This document shows positions 28,368-37,897 of a stretch of DNA of 64,000 nt, one piece after another. A program made the position numbers and the translations under genes. The notes under the pieces were generated by a model that had not been told where the DNA came from, ran no database searches, and was given only the letters and a program-made list of their open reading frames with translations. The stretch is from Pelagerythrobacter aerophilus. Its GTDB lineage: Bacteria > Pseudomonadota > Alphaproteobacteria > Sphingomonadales > Sphingomonadaceae. Position 1 is the stretch's first letter. Every line of letters starts with the position of its first letter. The DNA lies in contig NZ_QXFK01000019.1 in the NCBI RefSeq assembly GCF_003581645.1, positions 1-64,000 on the forward strand, in the 5' to 3' direction.

Positions 28368-29297
28368 TCACAGTTCCAGCAGCCAGCTCTCGCTCAGTTC
28401 CGGCTTGCCGAAATCGTCATGGGTGTGCGTCTCGACGATCCGGTAGCCTTCCGCTGCGTAGATCCGCCGGGCGCTTTCGAGCACGGCGTGAGTCCAGAGC
28501 ACGATCCGGCGGTACCCAGCCTCGCGCGCGAACGCCGTGCACTGCTTCACCAGCGCTTGCCCGACGCCCATCCCGCGCGCCTCGGGTTCGACATAGAGCA
28601 GGCGGAGGCGCGCAATCTCCGCGTCGTCCTCGACGAGAAAGACCGAGCCGAGCATTCGTCCGTCGCGATCAGCGATCCAGCACTGCTCACGCTCCGGCTT
28701 GAAATCGCGCAGGAATGCGGCGGTGATCTCCCCGATCAGCGCCTCCATGCCGCGCCCCCAGCCATAGCCTTCGTGATAGAGGATCGACTGCCGCGCGGTG
28801 ATCAGACCCATATCGCCGGGGCGGAACGTGCGAAGCGACCATTCGCCGGGTGCCGCGCCGAACAGCAGCGCGCTTGCCTCACCCAGCAGCGTGCCGAGGC
28901 GCCGCGCGCCGTCCTCGCCGAGCGGCGCGATCATGCGCGCCGTCTGCTCGGCCGTCGTCCGGTCGAGTTCCGCGTATGCCGATCGCCCCTCGGGCGTCAG
29001 CGAAAGCGGCCGCTCCCGCGCGTCCTTCCCGCGCCCGCGCTCCACGAACCCACGCCGGAGCAGGCGCGCGACCAGGCGGCTGAGGTAGCCTGGGTCGAGC
29101 CGCAGCGCCGCAGCGATATCGCGCGCCAGAGCAGGCTCCCGCTGGACGATTTCATACAGAACCCGCGCTTCCACGACCGACAGGTCACTGCCCATGTAGC
29201 GGGGCTCGAGCAGACCCATCAGTTGCGAGAAGTCGCGGTTGAACGCCCGCACGCGCGGCACGATCGGATCGATCGAATGGGAGCTCCCGAGTTCCAT
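28368..29297 (-). CDS. MarR-family regulator fused to GNAT acetyltransferase
   Basis: This 309-residue two-domain protein has an N-terminal MarR winged helix (about 30-140, with DLSVVEARVLYEIVQREPAL, then YLSRLVARLLRRGFVERGRG). The C-terminal GNAT domain (about 155-309) has the acetyl-CoA loop RGMGVGQALVKQC and VLWTHAVLESARRIYAAEGY. This fusion is a known arrangement with mostly unassigned roles. It is transcribed on its own between rbfA and tdk. Confidence 0.93.
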   Translation of the reverse strand: MELGSSHSIDPIVPRVRAFNRDFSQLMGLLEPRYMGSDLSVVEARVLYEIVQREPALARDIAAALRLDPGYLSRLVARLLRRGFVERGRGKDARERPLSLTPEGRSAYAELDRTTAEQTARMIAPLGEDGARRLGTLLGEASALLFGAAPGEWSLRTFRPGDMGLITARQSILYHEGYGWGRGMEALIGEITAAFLRDFKPEREQCWIADRDGRMLGSVFLVEDDAEIARLRLLYVEPEARGMGVGQALVKQCTAFAREAGYRRIVLWTHAVLESARRIYAAEGYRIVETHTHDDFGKPELSESWLLEL

Positions 29298-29432
29298 GCC
29301 TCCTCGTCACAGGATTTAGTTGCCTATGTCAAGTATTGGTTCCCGCAGAGACGGGGAGCGAAACGTGGAAGGCTGGTGATCGGTCCTTCGGAGCGGGCAG
29401 CGGGAACTTTGCCCACCCGTCCGCGCGGCGAG

Positions 29433-29828
29433 TCAGGTGTCGCCCAGGTCCCGTGCGACTTTGGGATCGTTCAGCAATCGCTCGATCCGCTCGGCTTCGT
29501 CGAAGCTCTCGTCGGGCTTGAACTGCAGCCTGGGCGCGAACTTGAGGCCGAGACGCTTGGCGACTTCGCGCTGGAAGAACGCGGTATTGGTGCGCAGCGC
29601 CTTGAGCACCACATCCTCATCCTCGCCCAGCAGCGGCTTCACGTAGGCATTGGCGTTGCGCAGGTCCGGCGTCATCCGCACTTCGGTGACGCTGACCGAA
29701 TGCGCGGTCAGCACCTCGTCGTGCACCTCGCCGCGCGCGAGCAGTTCCGACAGGATATGCCGCACCCGCTCCCCCACCTTGAGGACACGGACCGACTGCT
29801 GTTCGGGGGTGGATTGATTGCGGGCCAT
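29433..29828 (-). CDS. rbfA: 30S ribosome-binding factor A
   Basis: RbfA assists 16S rRNA 5'-end maturation and 30S assembly. The 131-residue protein has the KH-like family core: [20 protein letters not shown], then [20 protein letters not shown] and [23 protein letters not shown] 29828 is chosen; its first bases overlap the TGA of the 53-residue gene upstream, so the two are coupled. It belongs to the rimP-nusA-ylxR-infB operon. Confidence 0.95.
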   Translation of the reverse strand: MARNQSTPEQQSVRVLKVGERVRHILSELLARGEVHDEVLTAHSVSVTEVRMTPDLRNANAYVKPLLGEDEDVVLKALRTNTAFFQREVAKRLGLKFAPRLQFKPDESFDEAERIERLLNDPKVARDLGDT

Positions 29829-29989
29829 CAGAGCATAATCACAAGCGGAAATACCAAAATGCATGCGACCGCCGGCAGGCAGCCATAGGTGACGCCGCTA
29901 TCCACAGAGCGCCAGTTGCGCGACCACCACGAACGCTTGCGAGCCGGACGCTCGGAAACCTTCCTCTTTCGCGTCCGGCTCTTCGGCAT
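29828..29989 (-). CDS. 53-residue basic single-pass membrane protein between infB and rbfA
   Basis: ATG 29989 follows a strong AGGAGG ribosome site four bases away. The product starts [20 protein letters not shown] and is very basic for 20 residues. It then has [10 protein letters not shown] and one hydrophobic segment ending [13 protein letters not shown]. The TGA overlaps the rbfA ATG. The RBS, spacing and coupling support a real gene. No family was recognised. It could be a small regulator or ribosome-linked membrane peptide; that is speculation. Confidence 0.6.
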   Translation of the reverse strand: MPKSRTRKRKVSERPARKRSWWSRNWRSVDSGVTYGCLPAVACILVFPLVIML

Positions 29990-30025
29990 CTCACCTCCTC
30001 GCCGAAAGTCACTTTCGGCGAAATC

Positions 30026-32566
30026 CTACAGCGTCCGTTCGCGTTCCTCGACCTCGAACACTTCGAGATGATCGCCCGGCTTGATGTCGTTCGTGTCGCT
30101 AAGCACCACGCCGCACTCGAGGCCGGCGCGGACTTCGTCCACGTCGTCCTTGAAGCGCCGCAGCGAGGCGATGGTCGTCGCGCTGACGATGACGTCCTCG
30201 CGCGTGAGACGCGCATGGAGACCCTTGCGGATGACGCCTTCGACCACGAGGAGGCCGGCGGCCTTGTCCTTCTTGCCCGCCGGGAACACCTGCTTGACCT
30301 CGGCACGGCCGACGACATGCTCGATCCGTTCGGGGCCGAGCTCGCCCGCCATCTCCTTCGCGATCTCCTCGGTCAGGTGATAGATGACGTCGTAGTACAT
30401 CATCCGCACCTTCTCGCGCTCGACCAGCTGGCGCGCCTTGGCATTCGGGCGCACGTTGAAGCCGAGGATCGGTGCCTTCGAGGCGGCGGCGAGCTGCACG
30501 TCGCTTTCGGTGATCGCGCCCACGCCCGCATGAAGCACGCGGACCTTGATGAGATCGTTCGAGAGGTTGTGCAGTGCCGAATTGATCGCCTCCACACTGC
30601 CCTGCACGTCCGCCTTCACCACCACCGGGAATTCGACGACGTTCGACTGAAGATTGCTGAACATCGTGTCGAAGTTGGTCGGGGCGAGCGCGGTGCGCTT
30701 CTCGGTCGCCTTCTCCTGGCGGTACTGCGCAACCTCGCGGGCGCGCTGCTCGTTCTCGACCACGGTGAGCTGGTCGCCCGCCATCGGCACGCCGCCGAGG
30801 CCGAGGACCTCGACCGGCATCGAGGGGCCGGCTTCCTTGATCTGCTTGCCCTGATCGTCGATCAGCGCGCGCACGCGGCCGCTCTCGGTGCCGACCACGA
30901 AAGTGTCGCCGCGCCGGAGCGTACCGCGCGTGACGAGTACGGTCGCGACCGGGCCGCGGCCCTTGTCGAGCTGCGCCTCGATCACGGTCGCATCGGCCGC
31001 ACGGTCGGGGTTCGCCTTGAGTTCGAGCAGTTCCGCCTGGAGCGCGATCTTCTCGAGCAGATCGTCGAGGCCGATCTTCTTGAGCGCGGAAATCTCCACG
31101 TCCTGCACGTCGCCCGACATCTCTTCGACGACAACCTCGTGCTCGAGCAGGCGCTCGCGGATCCGCTGCGGATTCGCGTCTTCCTTGTCGACCTTGTTGA
31201 TCGCGACGATCATCGGCACGCCCGCCGCCTTGGTGTGATTGATGGCCTCGATCGTCTGCGGCATGATCCCGTCGTCGGCCGCAACCACCAGCACGACGAT
31301 GTCGGTCACATTGGCGCCGCGCGCGCGCATTTCGGTGAACGCGGCGTGGCCCGGCGTGTCGAGGAACGTGATCCTGTCGCCGCTCTTGGTCTTCACCTGA
31401 TAGCTGCCGATGTGCTGGGTGATGCCGCCGGCTTCGCCCTTCACGACATTGGTGCCGCGCAGCGCGTCGAGCAGCGAGGTCTTGCCGTGGTCGACGTGGC
31501 CCATGATCGTGACCACCGCCGGGCGCGACTGGAGTGCCTCGTCCGGATCGACGTCCACGGTCGTGTCGATGTCGACGTCGCTCTCGCTGACACGCTTGAT
31601 GTTGTGGCCGAACTCCTCGACCAGCAGCTCCGCGGTGTCCTGGTCGATCGTCTGGTTGACGGTGACCATCATGCCCATGTTGAACAGCGCCTTCACCAAG
31701 TCGGCGCCCTTCTCGGCCATGCGGTTGGCGAGTTCCTGCACGGTGATCGCCTCGGGCACGACGACGTCGCGCACCTGCTTCTCGCGTGGCCTCGAGGGTC
31801 CGCCCTGCGTCCGGCGCTCCTTCTCCCGCGCGCGCTTGAGCGCGGCGAGCGAACGCGCACGGCGCCCTTCGTCCTCGTTCAGCGCCTTGGTGACGGTCAG
31901 CTTGCCCGAGCGGCGCTTGTCGACGCGCTCCGTGGCAGCGCTGCCACCGCCGCGCTTGTCGTCCTTCTTCTTCTTTTCCGGCTTCTTCGGCTCGGGGCGC
32001 GCGACCGGAGTGAAGCGGCGCGGCGCGGGAGCCTTGGCTTCCGGAGAGGATGACGGCTGAGTCTCGGCCGAAGCCGGCACGTCTTCCGCTTCGGCGGAGG
32101 CCGGAGCAGGCTCGGGGGCAGGCGCTGCGGCTTCCTCGGCCGCGCGCTTCTCCGCTTCCTCGGCCGCCTTGCGATTCTCCTCGGCGCGGCGCTTCTCGTC
32201 CTCGGCCGCCTGACGCGCGGCCGCATCGTCGCGGCGGCGTGCCTCTTCGGCGAGGCGCAGGCGCTCTTCCTCGGCCTCGCGCTGAAGGCGCGCGACGCGT
32301 TCCTGCGGGGTCTCACCCGGAGGCGCCTTTTTCGGCGCAGCCTTCTTCGCGGCCGGCTCCGGCGCCGGGGGCGGCGGAGGGGGTGGCGGCGGAGGAGGCG
32401 GAGGCGGCGCCGCTTCGCCCGGCTTGACGAGCTTGCGGCGGCGCTTCACCTCGACCGCCACCTTGTTGGTGCGGCCGTGGCTGAAGGTCTGCTTGACCTC
32501 GCCCGCATCCACCGACCTTTTCAGGCCGAGCGGTTTGCGGGGGCGCTGGTTGTCACTATCGCTCAT
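30026..32566 (-). CDS. infB: Translation initiation factor IF-2
   Basis: This GTPase brings initiator tRNA to the 30S subunit. The 846-residue protein has an N-terminal domain ([20 protein letters not shown]), a long charged Ala/Glu/Arg linker and an IF2_N segment ([20 protein letters not shown]). The G domain (about 345-510) shows [26 protein letters not shown] and NKVDK, and C-terminal domains II-IV follow. A run of 14 consecutive prolines (32361-32408) lies near residue 50. ATG 32566 is chosen, 8 bases after the ylxR stop. Confidence 0.97.
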   Translation of the reverse strand: MSDSDNQRPRKPLGLKRSVDAGEVKQTFSHGRTNKVAVEVKRRRKLVKPGEAAPPPPPPPPPPPPPPAPEPAAKKAAPKKAPPGETPQERVARLQREAEEERLRLAEEARRRDDAAARQAAEDEKRRAEENRKAAEEAEKRAAEEAAAPAPEPAPASAEAEDVPASAETQPSSSPEAKAPAPRRFTPVARPEPKKPEKKKKDDKRGGGSAATERVDKRRSGKLTVTKALNEDEGRRARSLAALKRAREKERRTQGGPSRPREKQVRDVVVPEAITVQELANRMAEKGADLVKALFNMGMMVTVNQTIDQDTAELLVEEFGHNIKRVSESDVDIDTTVDVDPDEALQSRPAVVTIMGHVDHGKTSLLDALRGTNVVKGEAGGITQHIGSYQVKTKSGDRITFLDTPGHAAFTEMRARGANVTDIVVLVVAADDGIMPQTIEAINHTKAAGVPMIVAINKVDKEDANPQRIRERLLEHEVVVEEMSGDVQDVEISALKKIGLDDLLEKIALQAELLELKANPDRAADATVIEAQLDKGRGPVATVLVTRGTLRRGDTFVVGTESGRVRALIDDQGKQIKEAGPSMPVEVLGLGGVPMAGDQLTVVENEQRAREVAQYRQEKATEKRTALAPTNFDTMFSNLQSNVVEFPVVVKADVQGSVEAINSALHNLSNDLIKVRVLHAGVGAITESDVQLAAASKAPILGFNVRPNAKARQLVEREKVRMMYYDVIYHLTEEIAKEMAGELGPERIEHVVGRAEVKQVFPAGKKDKAAGLLVVEGVIRKGLHARLTREDVIVSATTIASLRRFKDDVDEVRAGLECGVVLSDTNDIKPGDHLEVFEVEERERTL

Positions 32567-32574
32567 AAAACTCG

Positions 32575-33330
32575 TCAATCCTTCAAATCAATCAGCTTGT
32601 CCCCGGCCGAGACCGGGGATCGCGGTGAACCGGCAGCCGGTTCACCGTCATCGTCAACGGTCGCAAGACCCCTGAAATGCAACAGGCGCGCGAGGATCGC
32701 TCGGATCCGCTCGGCCGCAGCATCACCGGCCAGCGCCAAGTGGACGACGTTGTCGCGGCCCAATGCCACAGACAGCGCCGCTCGGTCCAGTGGCAAGCGG
32801 ATGCCTCTCTCGCCGGTCCCTTCCGCCTCGCGCCCGACGCGCCAGGCCTGGTCGAGCTTCCTGGTCCCGTCTTCGCTGGCGTCCGCGGCATGGAGCAGCA
32901 GAGCCACGCGGCCGCTGCGCGCGTGCTCGGCAATCCGGTCGGACCCCAAGATAAGCTTTCCGGCGCGCATTTCGAGTCCCAGCCGGTCGAGCAGCACGCG
33001 GACCAGCGCATCGTCGACTTTCTGCGGCAGGTCCTCGGGCACCGTCAGCGGCGCGCCCTTGAACGCACGCGCCAGCGCTCCGCTCAGCCGGCCTTTCGCC
33101 ACCGCTCCTTCGAGCGCGGCGCGCGTGACGCCGATCCAGGCACCGCGGCCGGGCGCCTTGGCGAGCGGATCGGGCAACACCAGGCCATCGGACGAGATCG
33201 CGAGGCGGATCAACGCATCGCGCGCGCCATGCTCCCCTGAGAGGATGCATCGCCGTTCCGGCGCGGATTTCCCCGCGCCGGCGGCGTCAGCGATGTCGGA
33301 CGTCAGGCGCTCATTGTTCGGAGTCCGCAT
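32575..33330 (-). CDS. ylxR: YlxR-family (DUF448) RNA-binding protein with C-terminal L7Ae-like extension
   Basis: This 251-residue protein has an N-terminal YlxR domain (about 20-95, with APERRCILSGEHGARDALIR, then GRGAWIGVTRAALEGAV). A second half (about 120-200) has the L7Ae/ribosomal-protein-like reading ALVRVLLDRLGLEMRAGKLI, then ARSGRVALLLHAADASEDG. Fused YlxR-L7Ae proteins are usual in alphaproteobacteria. It is a core member of the nusA-infB operon: ATG 33330 overlaps the nusA end by 20 bases. Confidence 0.93.
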   Translation of the reverse strand: MRTPNNERLTSDIADAAGAGKSAPERRCILSGEHGARDALIRLAISSDGLVLPDPLAKAPGRGAWIGVTRAALEGAVAKGRLSGALARAFKGAPLTVPEDLPQKVDDALVRVLLDRLGLEMRAGKLILGSDRIAEHARSGRVALLLHAADASEDGTRKLDQAWRVGREAEGTGERGIRLPLDRAALSVALGRDNVVHLALAGDAAAERIRAILARLLHFRGLATVDDDGEPAAGSPRSPVSAGDKLIDLKD

Positions 33331-34975
33331 CGGCGGCCTCCTCGGTGGCGGGTTCCTCGGCAGCCGGCGCGGGAGCCGGCTCCTCATCTTCAAACCAATG
33401 CGCGCGGGCGGCCATGATGATCTCGTTGCCCTGCTCTTCGCTCAGGCCGTATTCGCCGAGCACGCCGCCCTTGTCCTGCTCGCGCACCGGGGGGCGCCGG
33501 GTCGGCGGACCGTCGGTATTGTTGCGGCGGCGCGGGGCTTCGCGCTTCTTGGCGATCAGCTCGTCCGTGGCGAGGTCGGCCAGATCGTCGAGCGTCTTGA
33601 TGCCGGCCTTGCCCAGCGTGACGAGCATCTGCTCGGTCAGGTGCGGGATCTCGGCCAGAGCATCCTCGACGCCGAGCTCGCGGCGCTCGGTGCGCGCCGT
33701 TTCCTCGTGCCGCTCGATCGCTTCGAGCGCACGGCTCTGCAGCTCTTCGGCGAGTTCGTCGTCGAAGCCTTCGATCGAGGCGAGCTCGTCGAGCTCCACA
33801 TAGGCGACTTCGTCGAGTTCGGCGAAGCCTTCGGCCACGAGAAGCTGGCTCAGCGTCTCGTCGACGTCGAGCTCTTCCTCGAACATCTTGGAGCGTTCGG
33901 CGAATTCCTTCTGCCGCTTCTCGCTCGCCTCTTCCTCGGTCATGATGTCGATCTGGTGACCGGTGAGCTGGCTGGCGAGACGCACGTTCTGGCCGCGGCG
34001 GCCGATCGCGAGGCTGAGCTGGTCGTCGGGCACGACGACTTCGATCCGCCCTTCGTCCTCGTCGAGCACGACGCGGCTGACGGTGGCCGGCTGGAGCGCG
34101 TTGACGACGAAGGTCGCGGTGTCCTCGCTCCAGGGGATGATGTCGATCTTTTCGCCCTGCAGCTCCTGCACGACCGCCTGGACGCGGCTGCCCTTCATGC
34201 CGACGCACGCGCCGACCGGATCGATCGAACTGTCGCGGCTGATCACCCCGATCTTGGCACGGCTGCCCGGGTCACGGGCGGCGGCCTTGATCTCGATGAT
34301 GCCGTCGTAGATCTCGGGCACTTCCTGCGCGAAGAGCTTCTTCATGAATTCGGGATGCGCGCGGCTGAGGAAAATCTGCTGCCCGCGGTTGTTGCGCTCG
34401 ACCTTGGTGATCAGCGCACGCACGCGCTCGCCGACACGCGCGGCCTCGCGCGGGATCTGCTGATCGCGGCGGATCACGCCCTCGGCCCGGCCGAGGTTGA
34501 CGATCACGTGGCCGAATTCGACCGACTTGATCACGCCGGTGATGACTTCGCCGGCGCGGTCCTTGAATTCCTCGTACTGGCGCTCGCGCTCGGCATCGCG
34601 GACCTTCTGGAAGATGACCTGCTTGGCGCTCTGCGCGTCGATACGGCCGAGGTCGACCGGCGGCAGCGGATCGACGATGAAGTCGCCCAGCTTGGCCTCG
34701 GCGTCGAGCTTCTTGGCTGCTTCGAGGTCAACCTGCTTGAAGTAGTCCTCGACTTCCTCGACCACTTCCACAACGCGCCACAGGCGCAGGTCGCCGGTCT
34801 GCGGGTCGAGCTTGGCGCGAATGTCGTTCTCGGCGCCGTAGCGGTTGCGCGCGCTCTTCTGGATCGCTTCTTCCATCGCCTCGATGACGATCGCCTTGTC
34901 GATCATCTTCTCCGAGGCGACCGCGTTCGCGATCGCGAGCAGCTCGGCCTTGTTGGCGGAAATTGCACTGGCCAT
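33311..34975 (-). CDS. nusA: Transcription termination/antitermination factor NusA
   Basis: This RNA polymerase-associated elongation factor has 554 residues. The N-terminal domain starts [20 protein letters not shown], followed by S1 (about 135-200, [19 protein letters not shown]) and two KH domains (about 230-375, [20 protein letters not shown] and [18 protein letters not shown]). The C-terminal acidic repeats have [14 protein letters not shown] and [17 protein letters not shown] basic/acidic tail ends the protein. It overlaps rimP by one base and ylxR by 20. Confidence 0.97.
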   Translation of the reverse strand: MASAISANKAELLAIANAVASEKMIDKAIVIEAMEEAIQKSARNRYGAENDIRAKLDPQTGDLRLWRVVEVVEEVEDYFKQVDLEAAKKLDAEAKLGDFIVDPLPPVDLGRIDAQSAKQVIFQKVRDAERERQYEEFKDRAGEVITGVIKSVEFGHVIVNLGRAEGVIRRDQQIPREAARVGERVRALITKVERNNRGQQIFLSRAHPEFMKKLFAQEVPEIYDGIIEIKAAARDPGSRAKIGVISRDSSIDPVGACVGMKGSRVQAVVQELQGEKIDIIPWSEDTATFVVNALQPATVSRVVLDEDEGRIEVVVPDDQLSLAIGRRGQNVRLASQLTGHQIDIMTEEEASEKRQKEFAERSKMFEEELDVDETLSQLLVAEGFAELDEVAYVELDELASIEGFDDELAEELQSRALEAIERHEETARTERRELGVEDALAEIPHLTEQMLVTLGKAGIKTLDDLADLATDELIAKKREAPRRRNNTDGPPTRRPPVREQDKGGVLGEYGLSEEQGNEIIMAARAHWFEDEEPAPAPAAEEPATEEAADADSEQ

Positions 34976-35541
34976 CAGTCGTCAGCCTTCTCTTCTGTGA
35001 CTTCGTCGATTTCCTCGGCACCGGTGGTGTCGAGCGGTCTGGTTGCGGCGATAAGCTCGTCGGTCAGGACGAGCTTCGCCGAATGAATTGCGTCGAGCGG
35101 CACCGCGATGGCGCCCCCCTTGCGGTCCTCGATCAGCACTTTGCCGTCCTGAAGACCGCCCAGGGCGCCACGCAGGTTGCGCAGCCCGTCGATCTTCTCC
35201 GCGAGCGCGATCTTCGCCTCGTGCCCCGCCCAGTTCTCGAAATCCTTCGGCCGGACGAGCGGCCGGTCGATCCCGGGGGAGCTGACTTCCAGGTGATAGG
35301 CGCCTTCGACCAGCACCGTGCCCTGTTCCTCGAGCTCGTCGATCCGGTCGGAGATGCGGCGCGAGAGCGCGGCGCACTGGTCGAGCACGAGCTGCCCGGT
35401 CGCCGGGTCCTCCGCCATCACCTGCAGCGCCTGCCCGCCGTCGCCGGCTTCGGAGGCGATCATCTTCACGCGCACGAGATCGAAGCCGAGCGCGTTCGCT
35501 TCGGGCTCGATAATCTCGGTCAGGCGCGTCAGATCGGCCAT
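34975..35541 (-). CDS. rimP: Ribosome maturation factor RimP
   Basis: RimP is needed for 30S maturation. The 188-residue protein starts MADLTRLTEIIEPEANALGF and carries VEGAYHLEVSSPGIDRPLVR (the family hallmark) and DRISDRIDELEEQGTVLVE. ATG 35541 is chosen from family length. It is the first gene of the rimP-nusA-ylxR-infB-rbfA operon and overlaps nusA by ATGA. Confidence 0.96.
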   Translation of the reverse strand: MADLTRLTEIIEPEANALGFDLVRVKMIASEAGDGGQALQVMAEDPATGQLVLDQCAALSRRISDRIDELEEQGTVLVEGAYHLEVSSPGIDRPLVRPKDFENWAGHEAKIALAEKIDGLRNLRGALGGLQDGKVLIEDRKGGAIAVPLDAIHSAKLVLTDELIAATRPLDTTGAEEIDEVTEEKADD

Positions 35542-35914
35542 TCGGTCTCCATGTTTACACGACGGATGCGACAAGCAGGTTGCTCAATGGCCCTTTGGCC
35601 GGCCCCTTGCGGCGCCAGCCCCTCCAGTGTCGCGACAATGTCGGGATTGATGGGCAGATAGACTCGGCCCGCCCCATTTGCAACTGCATTCGACTCATCG
35701 CTTCGGCCGGGCGCCGCTTCCATTTGACACCGCACCGCCAAGGTGACAGCTTCGCACGATGACAAGGGCGTACTTTCGACATCACGGGGGACAGCTTCTC
35801 GCGGGCATCTAGCCCCGGGTTCGGTGCGCGCACGCCCCGGTCCCGGGGCGAGCAGTCCGCCTTCTGACGCGCCGGCGCGCGTCTTTTTCGCACCTTCCTC
35901 GAAAGATTCGATCC
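35542..35914. other. Divergent promoter region between rimP and rnk
   Basis: This 373-base spacer contains no supported gene. It should hold the promoter of the large rimP operon (minus) and of rnk (plus). A GC palindrome CGCCCCGG-TC-CCGGGGCG (35833-35850) lies inside. No clear -35/-10 was assigned. Confidence 0.5.
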
Positions 35915-36319
35915 ATGAACGTCCAGCAGGCCGCAGAACGGCCTCCCATCACCCTCGTCGAAAGCGAAGCCGATGCGCTCGCCGATCTCGCCTTCGGCAT
36001 CCGCACCCGCCATCCCAACGTCAGCCGCATGCTGCTGGAGGAGATCGACCGGGCCGAGACCCTGCCCGCCGAAGAGGTGCCCGGCGACGTGGTGACCATG
36101 GGCTCGACGGTCGAGTTCGTCGTCGAGAAGACGGGCGAACGGCGAACGGTCAAGCTCGTCTACCCGAAGGATGCGGATATCGCCGAGGGGCGGCTTTCGA
36201 TCCTCACCCCCGTCGGCGCCGGGCTGATCGGCCTGCGCGTGGGGCAGTCGATAAGCTGGCCCGACCGCAGCGGGGAGGAACGGCTGCTGACGATCGGGAA
36301 CGTCGCCCGGCCGGGCTAG
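35915..36319 (+). CDS. rnk: Rnk-like GreA/GreB-family regulator of nucleoside diphosphate kinase
   Basis: This 134-residue cytoplasmic protein has a short N-terminal helical part and a GreA/GreB C-terminal FKBP-like domain (GDVVTMGSTVEFVVEKTGER, then LTPVGAGLIGLRVGQSISW). This is the Rnk pattern; in E. coli Rnk binds RNA polymerase and affects Ndk levels. Its stop overlaps by four bases with the convergent pspF. Confidence 0.88.
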   Translation: MNVQQAAERPPITLVESEADALADLAFGIRTRHPNVSRMLLEEIDRAETLPAEEVPGDVVTMGSTVEFVVEKTGERRTVKLVYPKDADIAEGRLSILTPVGAGLIGLRVGQSISWPDRSGEERLLTIGNVARPG

Positions 36320-37353
36320 TCCTCGTCGTTCCGCTCGGCCAGGCCGTGCTTGCGGATACAGTGCCGGAGTTGGTCGTAAGTGAGGCCGAGCGCCTTCGCG
36401 GTCTGCCGCTGGTTCCAGCGGTGCTTGCCGAGAGCATGCTCGACGATGCGGCGCTCGTGCGCATCGACTTCGGCGCGCAGGTCCTCGATCCCATCGAGAT
36501 CGGCTCCTCCCGGCTGCGCGGGCGCTGCCGGGGCGGACGCGCCGGTCTGCGCCTTGCGCGTGGCGGGCGAGAACGGCTTCCACGGCGAATCGAACGGGTC
36601 GAACTGAACGTGCCCGATCGGCTCGCGCCAGCTGTCCCAGCGATAGACCGCCCGCTCGACCACATTGCGCAGTTCGCGGACATTGCCTGGCCAGGAATGC
36701 TCCTCCAGCTGGCGCGCGACATGCTCGGCGAAACCGGGCCAGCCTTCCCAGTGCAACTCCGCCGCCATGCGCCGGCCGAAGTATTCGGCGAGCACCTCGA
36801 CATCGCCCTCGCGCACGCGCAGCGGCGGCAGGGTGATCACCTCGAAGCTCAGCCGGTCGAGCAGGTCGGCGCGGAACTCGCCGCGCTCCGCGAGCTCGGG
36901 CAGGTTCTCGTTGGTCGCGGCGACGATCCGCACGTCGACCCGGATCGGACGGCTCGATCCGATTCGCGTGACCTCGCCATATTCGACCGCGCGCAGCAGC
37001 CGCTCCTGTGCCGCCATCGACAGCGTGCCCAGTTCGTCGAGAAATAGCGTCCCTTTGTCGGCTTCCTCGAACCTTCCCGCGCGGACTCTGGTAGCGCCGG
37101 TGAAGGCTCCGGCCTCGTGGCCGAACAGCTCCGCCTCGATCAGCGTTTCGGGCAGCGCGGCGCAGTTCATCGTCACGAGCGGCTCGTCCCAGCGGGTCGA
37201 GAGGCGGTGGAGGCGTTCGGCGATCAATTCCTTGCCGGTCCCCCGCTCGCCGATCACCAGCACCGGCCTGCGCATCGGAGCCGCGCGGCTGGCGCGCTCG
37301 ACCGCGTCGAGAAACGCGCTCGATTGACCGATGAACTGGTTATCGCGATCCAT
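36316..37353 (-). CDS. pspF: PspF, sigma-54-dependent activator of the phage shock operon
   Basis: PspF is a AAA+ enhancer-binding protein of 345 residues that activates the divergent psp operon; PspA inhibits it when bound. The AAA+ domain has Walker A GERGTGKELIAERLH (about 35-50), the sigma-54-contact loop FGHEAGAFTGATRVRAG (GAFTGA motif), and Walker B GTLFLDELGTLS. The C-terminal Fis-type HTH has HRWNQRQTAKALGLTYDQLR. Like E. coli PspF it lacks an N-terminal regulatory domain. ATG 37353 (MDRDNQFIGQ) matches the short family start. It is divergent from the psp genes. Confidence 0.95.
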   Translation of the reverse strand: MDRDNQFIGQSSAFLDAVERASRAAPMRRPVLVIGERGTGKELIAERLHRLSTRWDEPLVTMNCAALPETLIEAELFGHEAGAFTGATRVRAGRFEEADKGTLFLDELGTLSMAAQERLLRAVEYGEVTRIGSSRPIRVDVRIVAATNENLPELAERGEFRADLLDRLSFEVITLPPLRVREGDVEVLAEYFGRRMAAELHWEGWPGFAEHVARQLEEHSWPGNVRELRNVVERAVYRWDSWREPIGHVQFDPFDSPWKPFSPATRKAQTGASAPAAPAQPGGADLDGIEDLRAEVDAHERRIVEHALGKHRWNQRQTAKALGLTYDQLRHCIRKHGLAERNDED

Positions 37354-37380
37354 GGCCAATCTATAGTGAAATTCGCCGAT

Positions 37381-37401
37381 TGTTGGCAACATAAACCAAC
37401 A
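37381..37401. promoter_or_regulatory. Inverted repeat in pspF-psp spacer (candidate PspF upstream activating site)
   Basis: TGTTGG (37381-37386) and CCAACA (37396-37401) form a perfect inverted repeat with a 9-base centre. It lies about 70 bases upstream of the sigma-54 promoter and next to the pspF start, where PspF sites are normally found. It may also autoregulate pspF. Confidence 0.5.
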
Positions 37402-37453
37402 CCCGGCTTGCGACATACCGGTAAGCAGTTGAAATTCCACCACTCTGCGAGTT

Positions 37454-37468
37454 TGGCACACCTCTTGC
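37454..37468 (+). promoter_or_regulatory. Sigma-54 (-24/-12) promoter of the psp operon
   Basis: TGGCAC-ACCTC-TTGC matches the sigma-54 consensus TGGCAC-N5-TTGC at every consensus position. It lies 41 bases before the first gene of the operon and opposite pspF. Transcription should start near 37480. Confidence 0.88.
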
Positions 37469-37508
37469 GAAATGGTTTCCGTAACCGAGTTCCGGGAGGA
37501 CCCACACG

Positions 37509-37661
37509 ATGTACGACCGCCGCTTCTTTCAGACCAAGCTGGGACAGGCAGCCCTCGCCAGCGTCACCGCGATGGCCCTGTTCGTGGCGCTGAGCGGCCA
37601 GATGCAGGCGACCCCGGCCATGGCCGCGACGATCGGCTGCCAACAGGTCGAACTGGCGTGA
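37509..37661 (+). CDS. 50-residue exported/membrane leader protein of the psp operon
   Basis: ATG 37509 follows GGGAGGA by 8 bases and is the first start after the sigma-54 promoter. The product starts MYDRRFFQTKLGQAALASVT and has a signal-like hydrophobic stretch (AMALFVALSG). It then reads ATPAMAATIGCQQVELA with a single Cys; AMA-A looks like a signal peptidase site, leaving only about a dozen residues. The TGA overlaps a GTG (37658) that opens a frame continuous with pspA. No family was recognised. The role is likely translational coupling or a stress-response micropeptide; that is inference. Confidence 0.6.
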   Translation: MYDRRFFQTKLGQAALASVTAMALFVALSGQMQATPAMAATIGCQQVELA

Positions 37662-37897
37662 CCAAGCCGACCGATCTCGATCCCTTTGGGCCGGAGCGCG
37701 AGTCCCCCCAGTCCCGCGGCGCCGGACAGCGCGCCGATCGCGCTTCGGCCCATAGCCGCCTGTCGCGTCTCGACGAGGAAGTCGAGCGCTTGCGTACCAG
37801 CCCGACCCCGACGCAGGGAAGGCCGACGCAGGGCCGGTCACACGCACGTGCAGGCGGCGGCTGGTCGAGCGAGTTCAATTTCAACGGAGTGCCCCTG

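Noticed and set aside
28260-29888. 542-codon plus-strand frame opposite the MarR-GNAT and rbfA genes
   Set aside because: Antisense to two recognised genes with no recognisable domain.
30068-32053. 661-codon plus-strand open frame opposite infB
   Set aside because: Shadow of the IF-2 gene, as its composition shows.
32361-32410. GGC/GGA microsatellite-like run
   Set aside because: Explained by the 14-proline run in IF-2. It is reported as a protein feature, not as an independent repeat.
32477-35086. 869-codon plus-strand open frame opposite ylxR and nusA
   Set aside because: Mirror frame of two confirmed genes. It has low-complexity acidic/His-rich composition and no motif.
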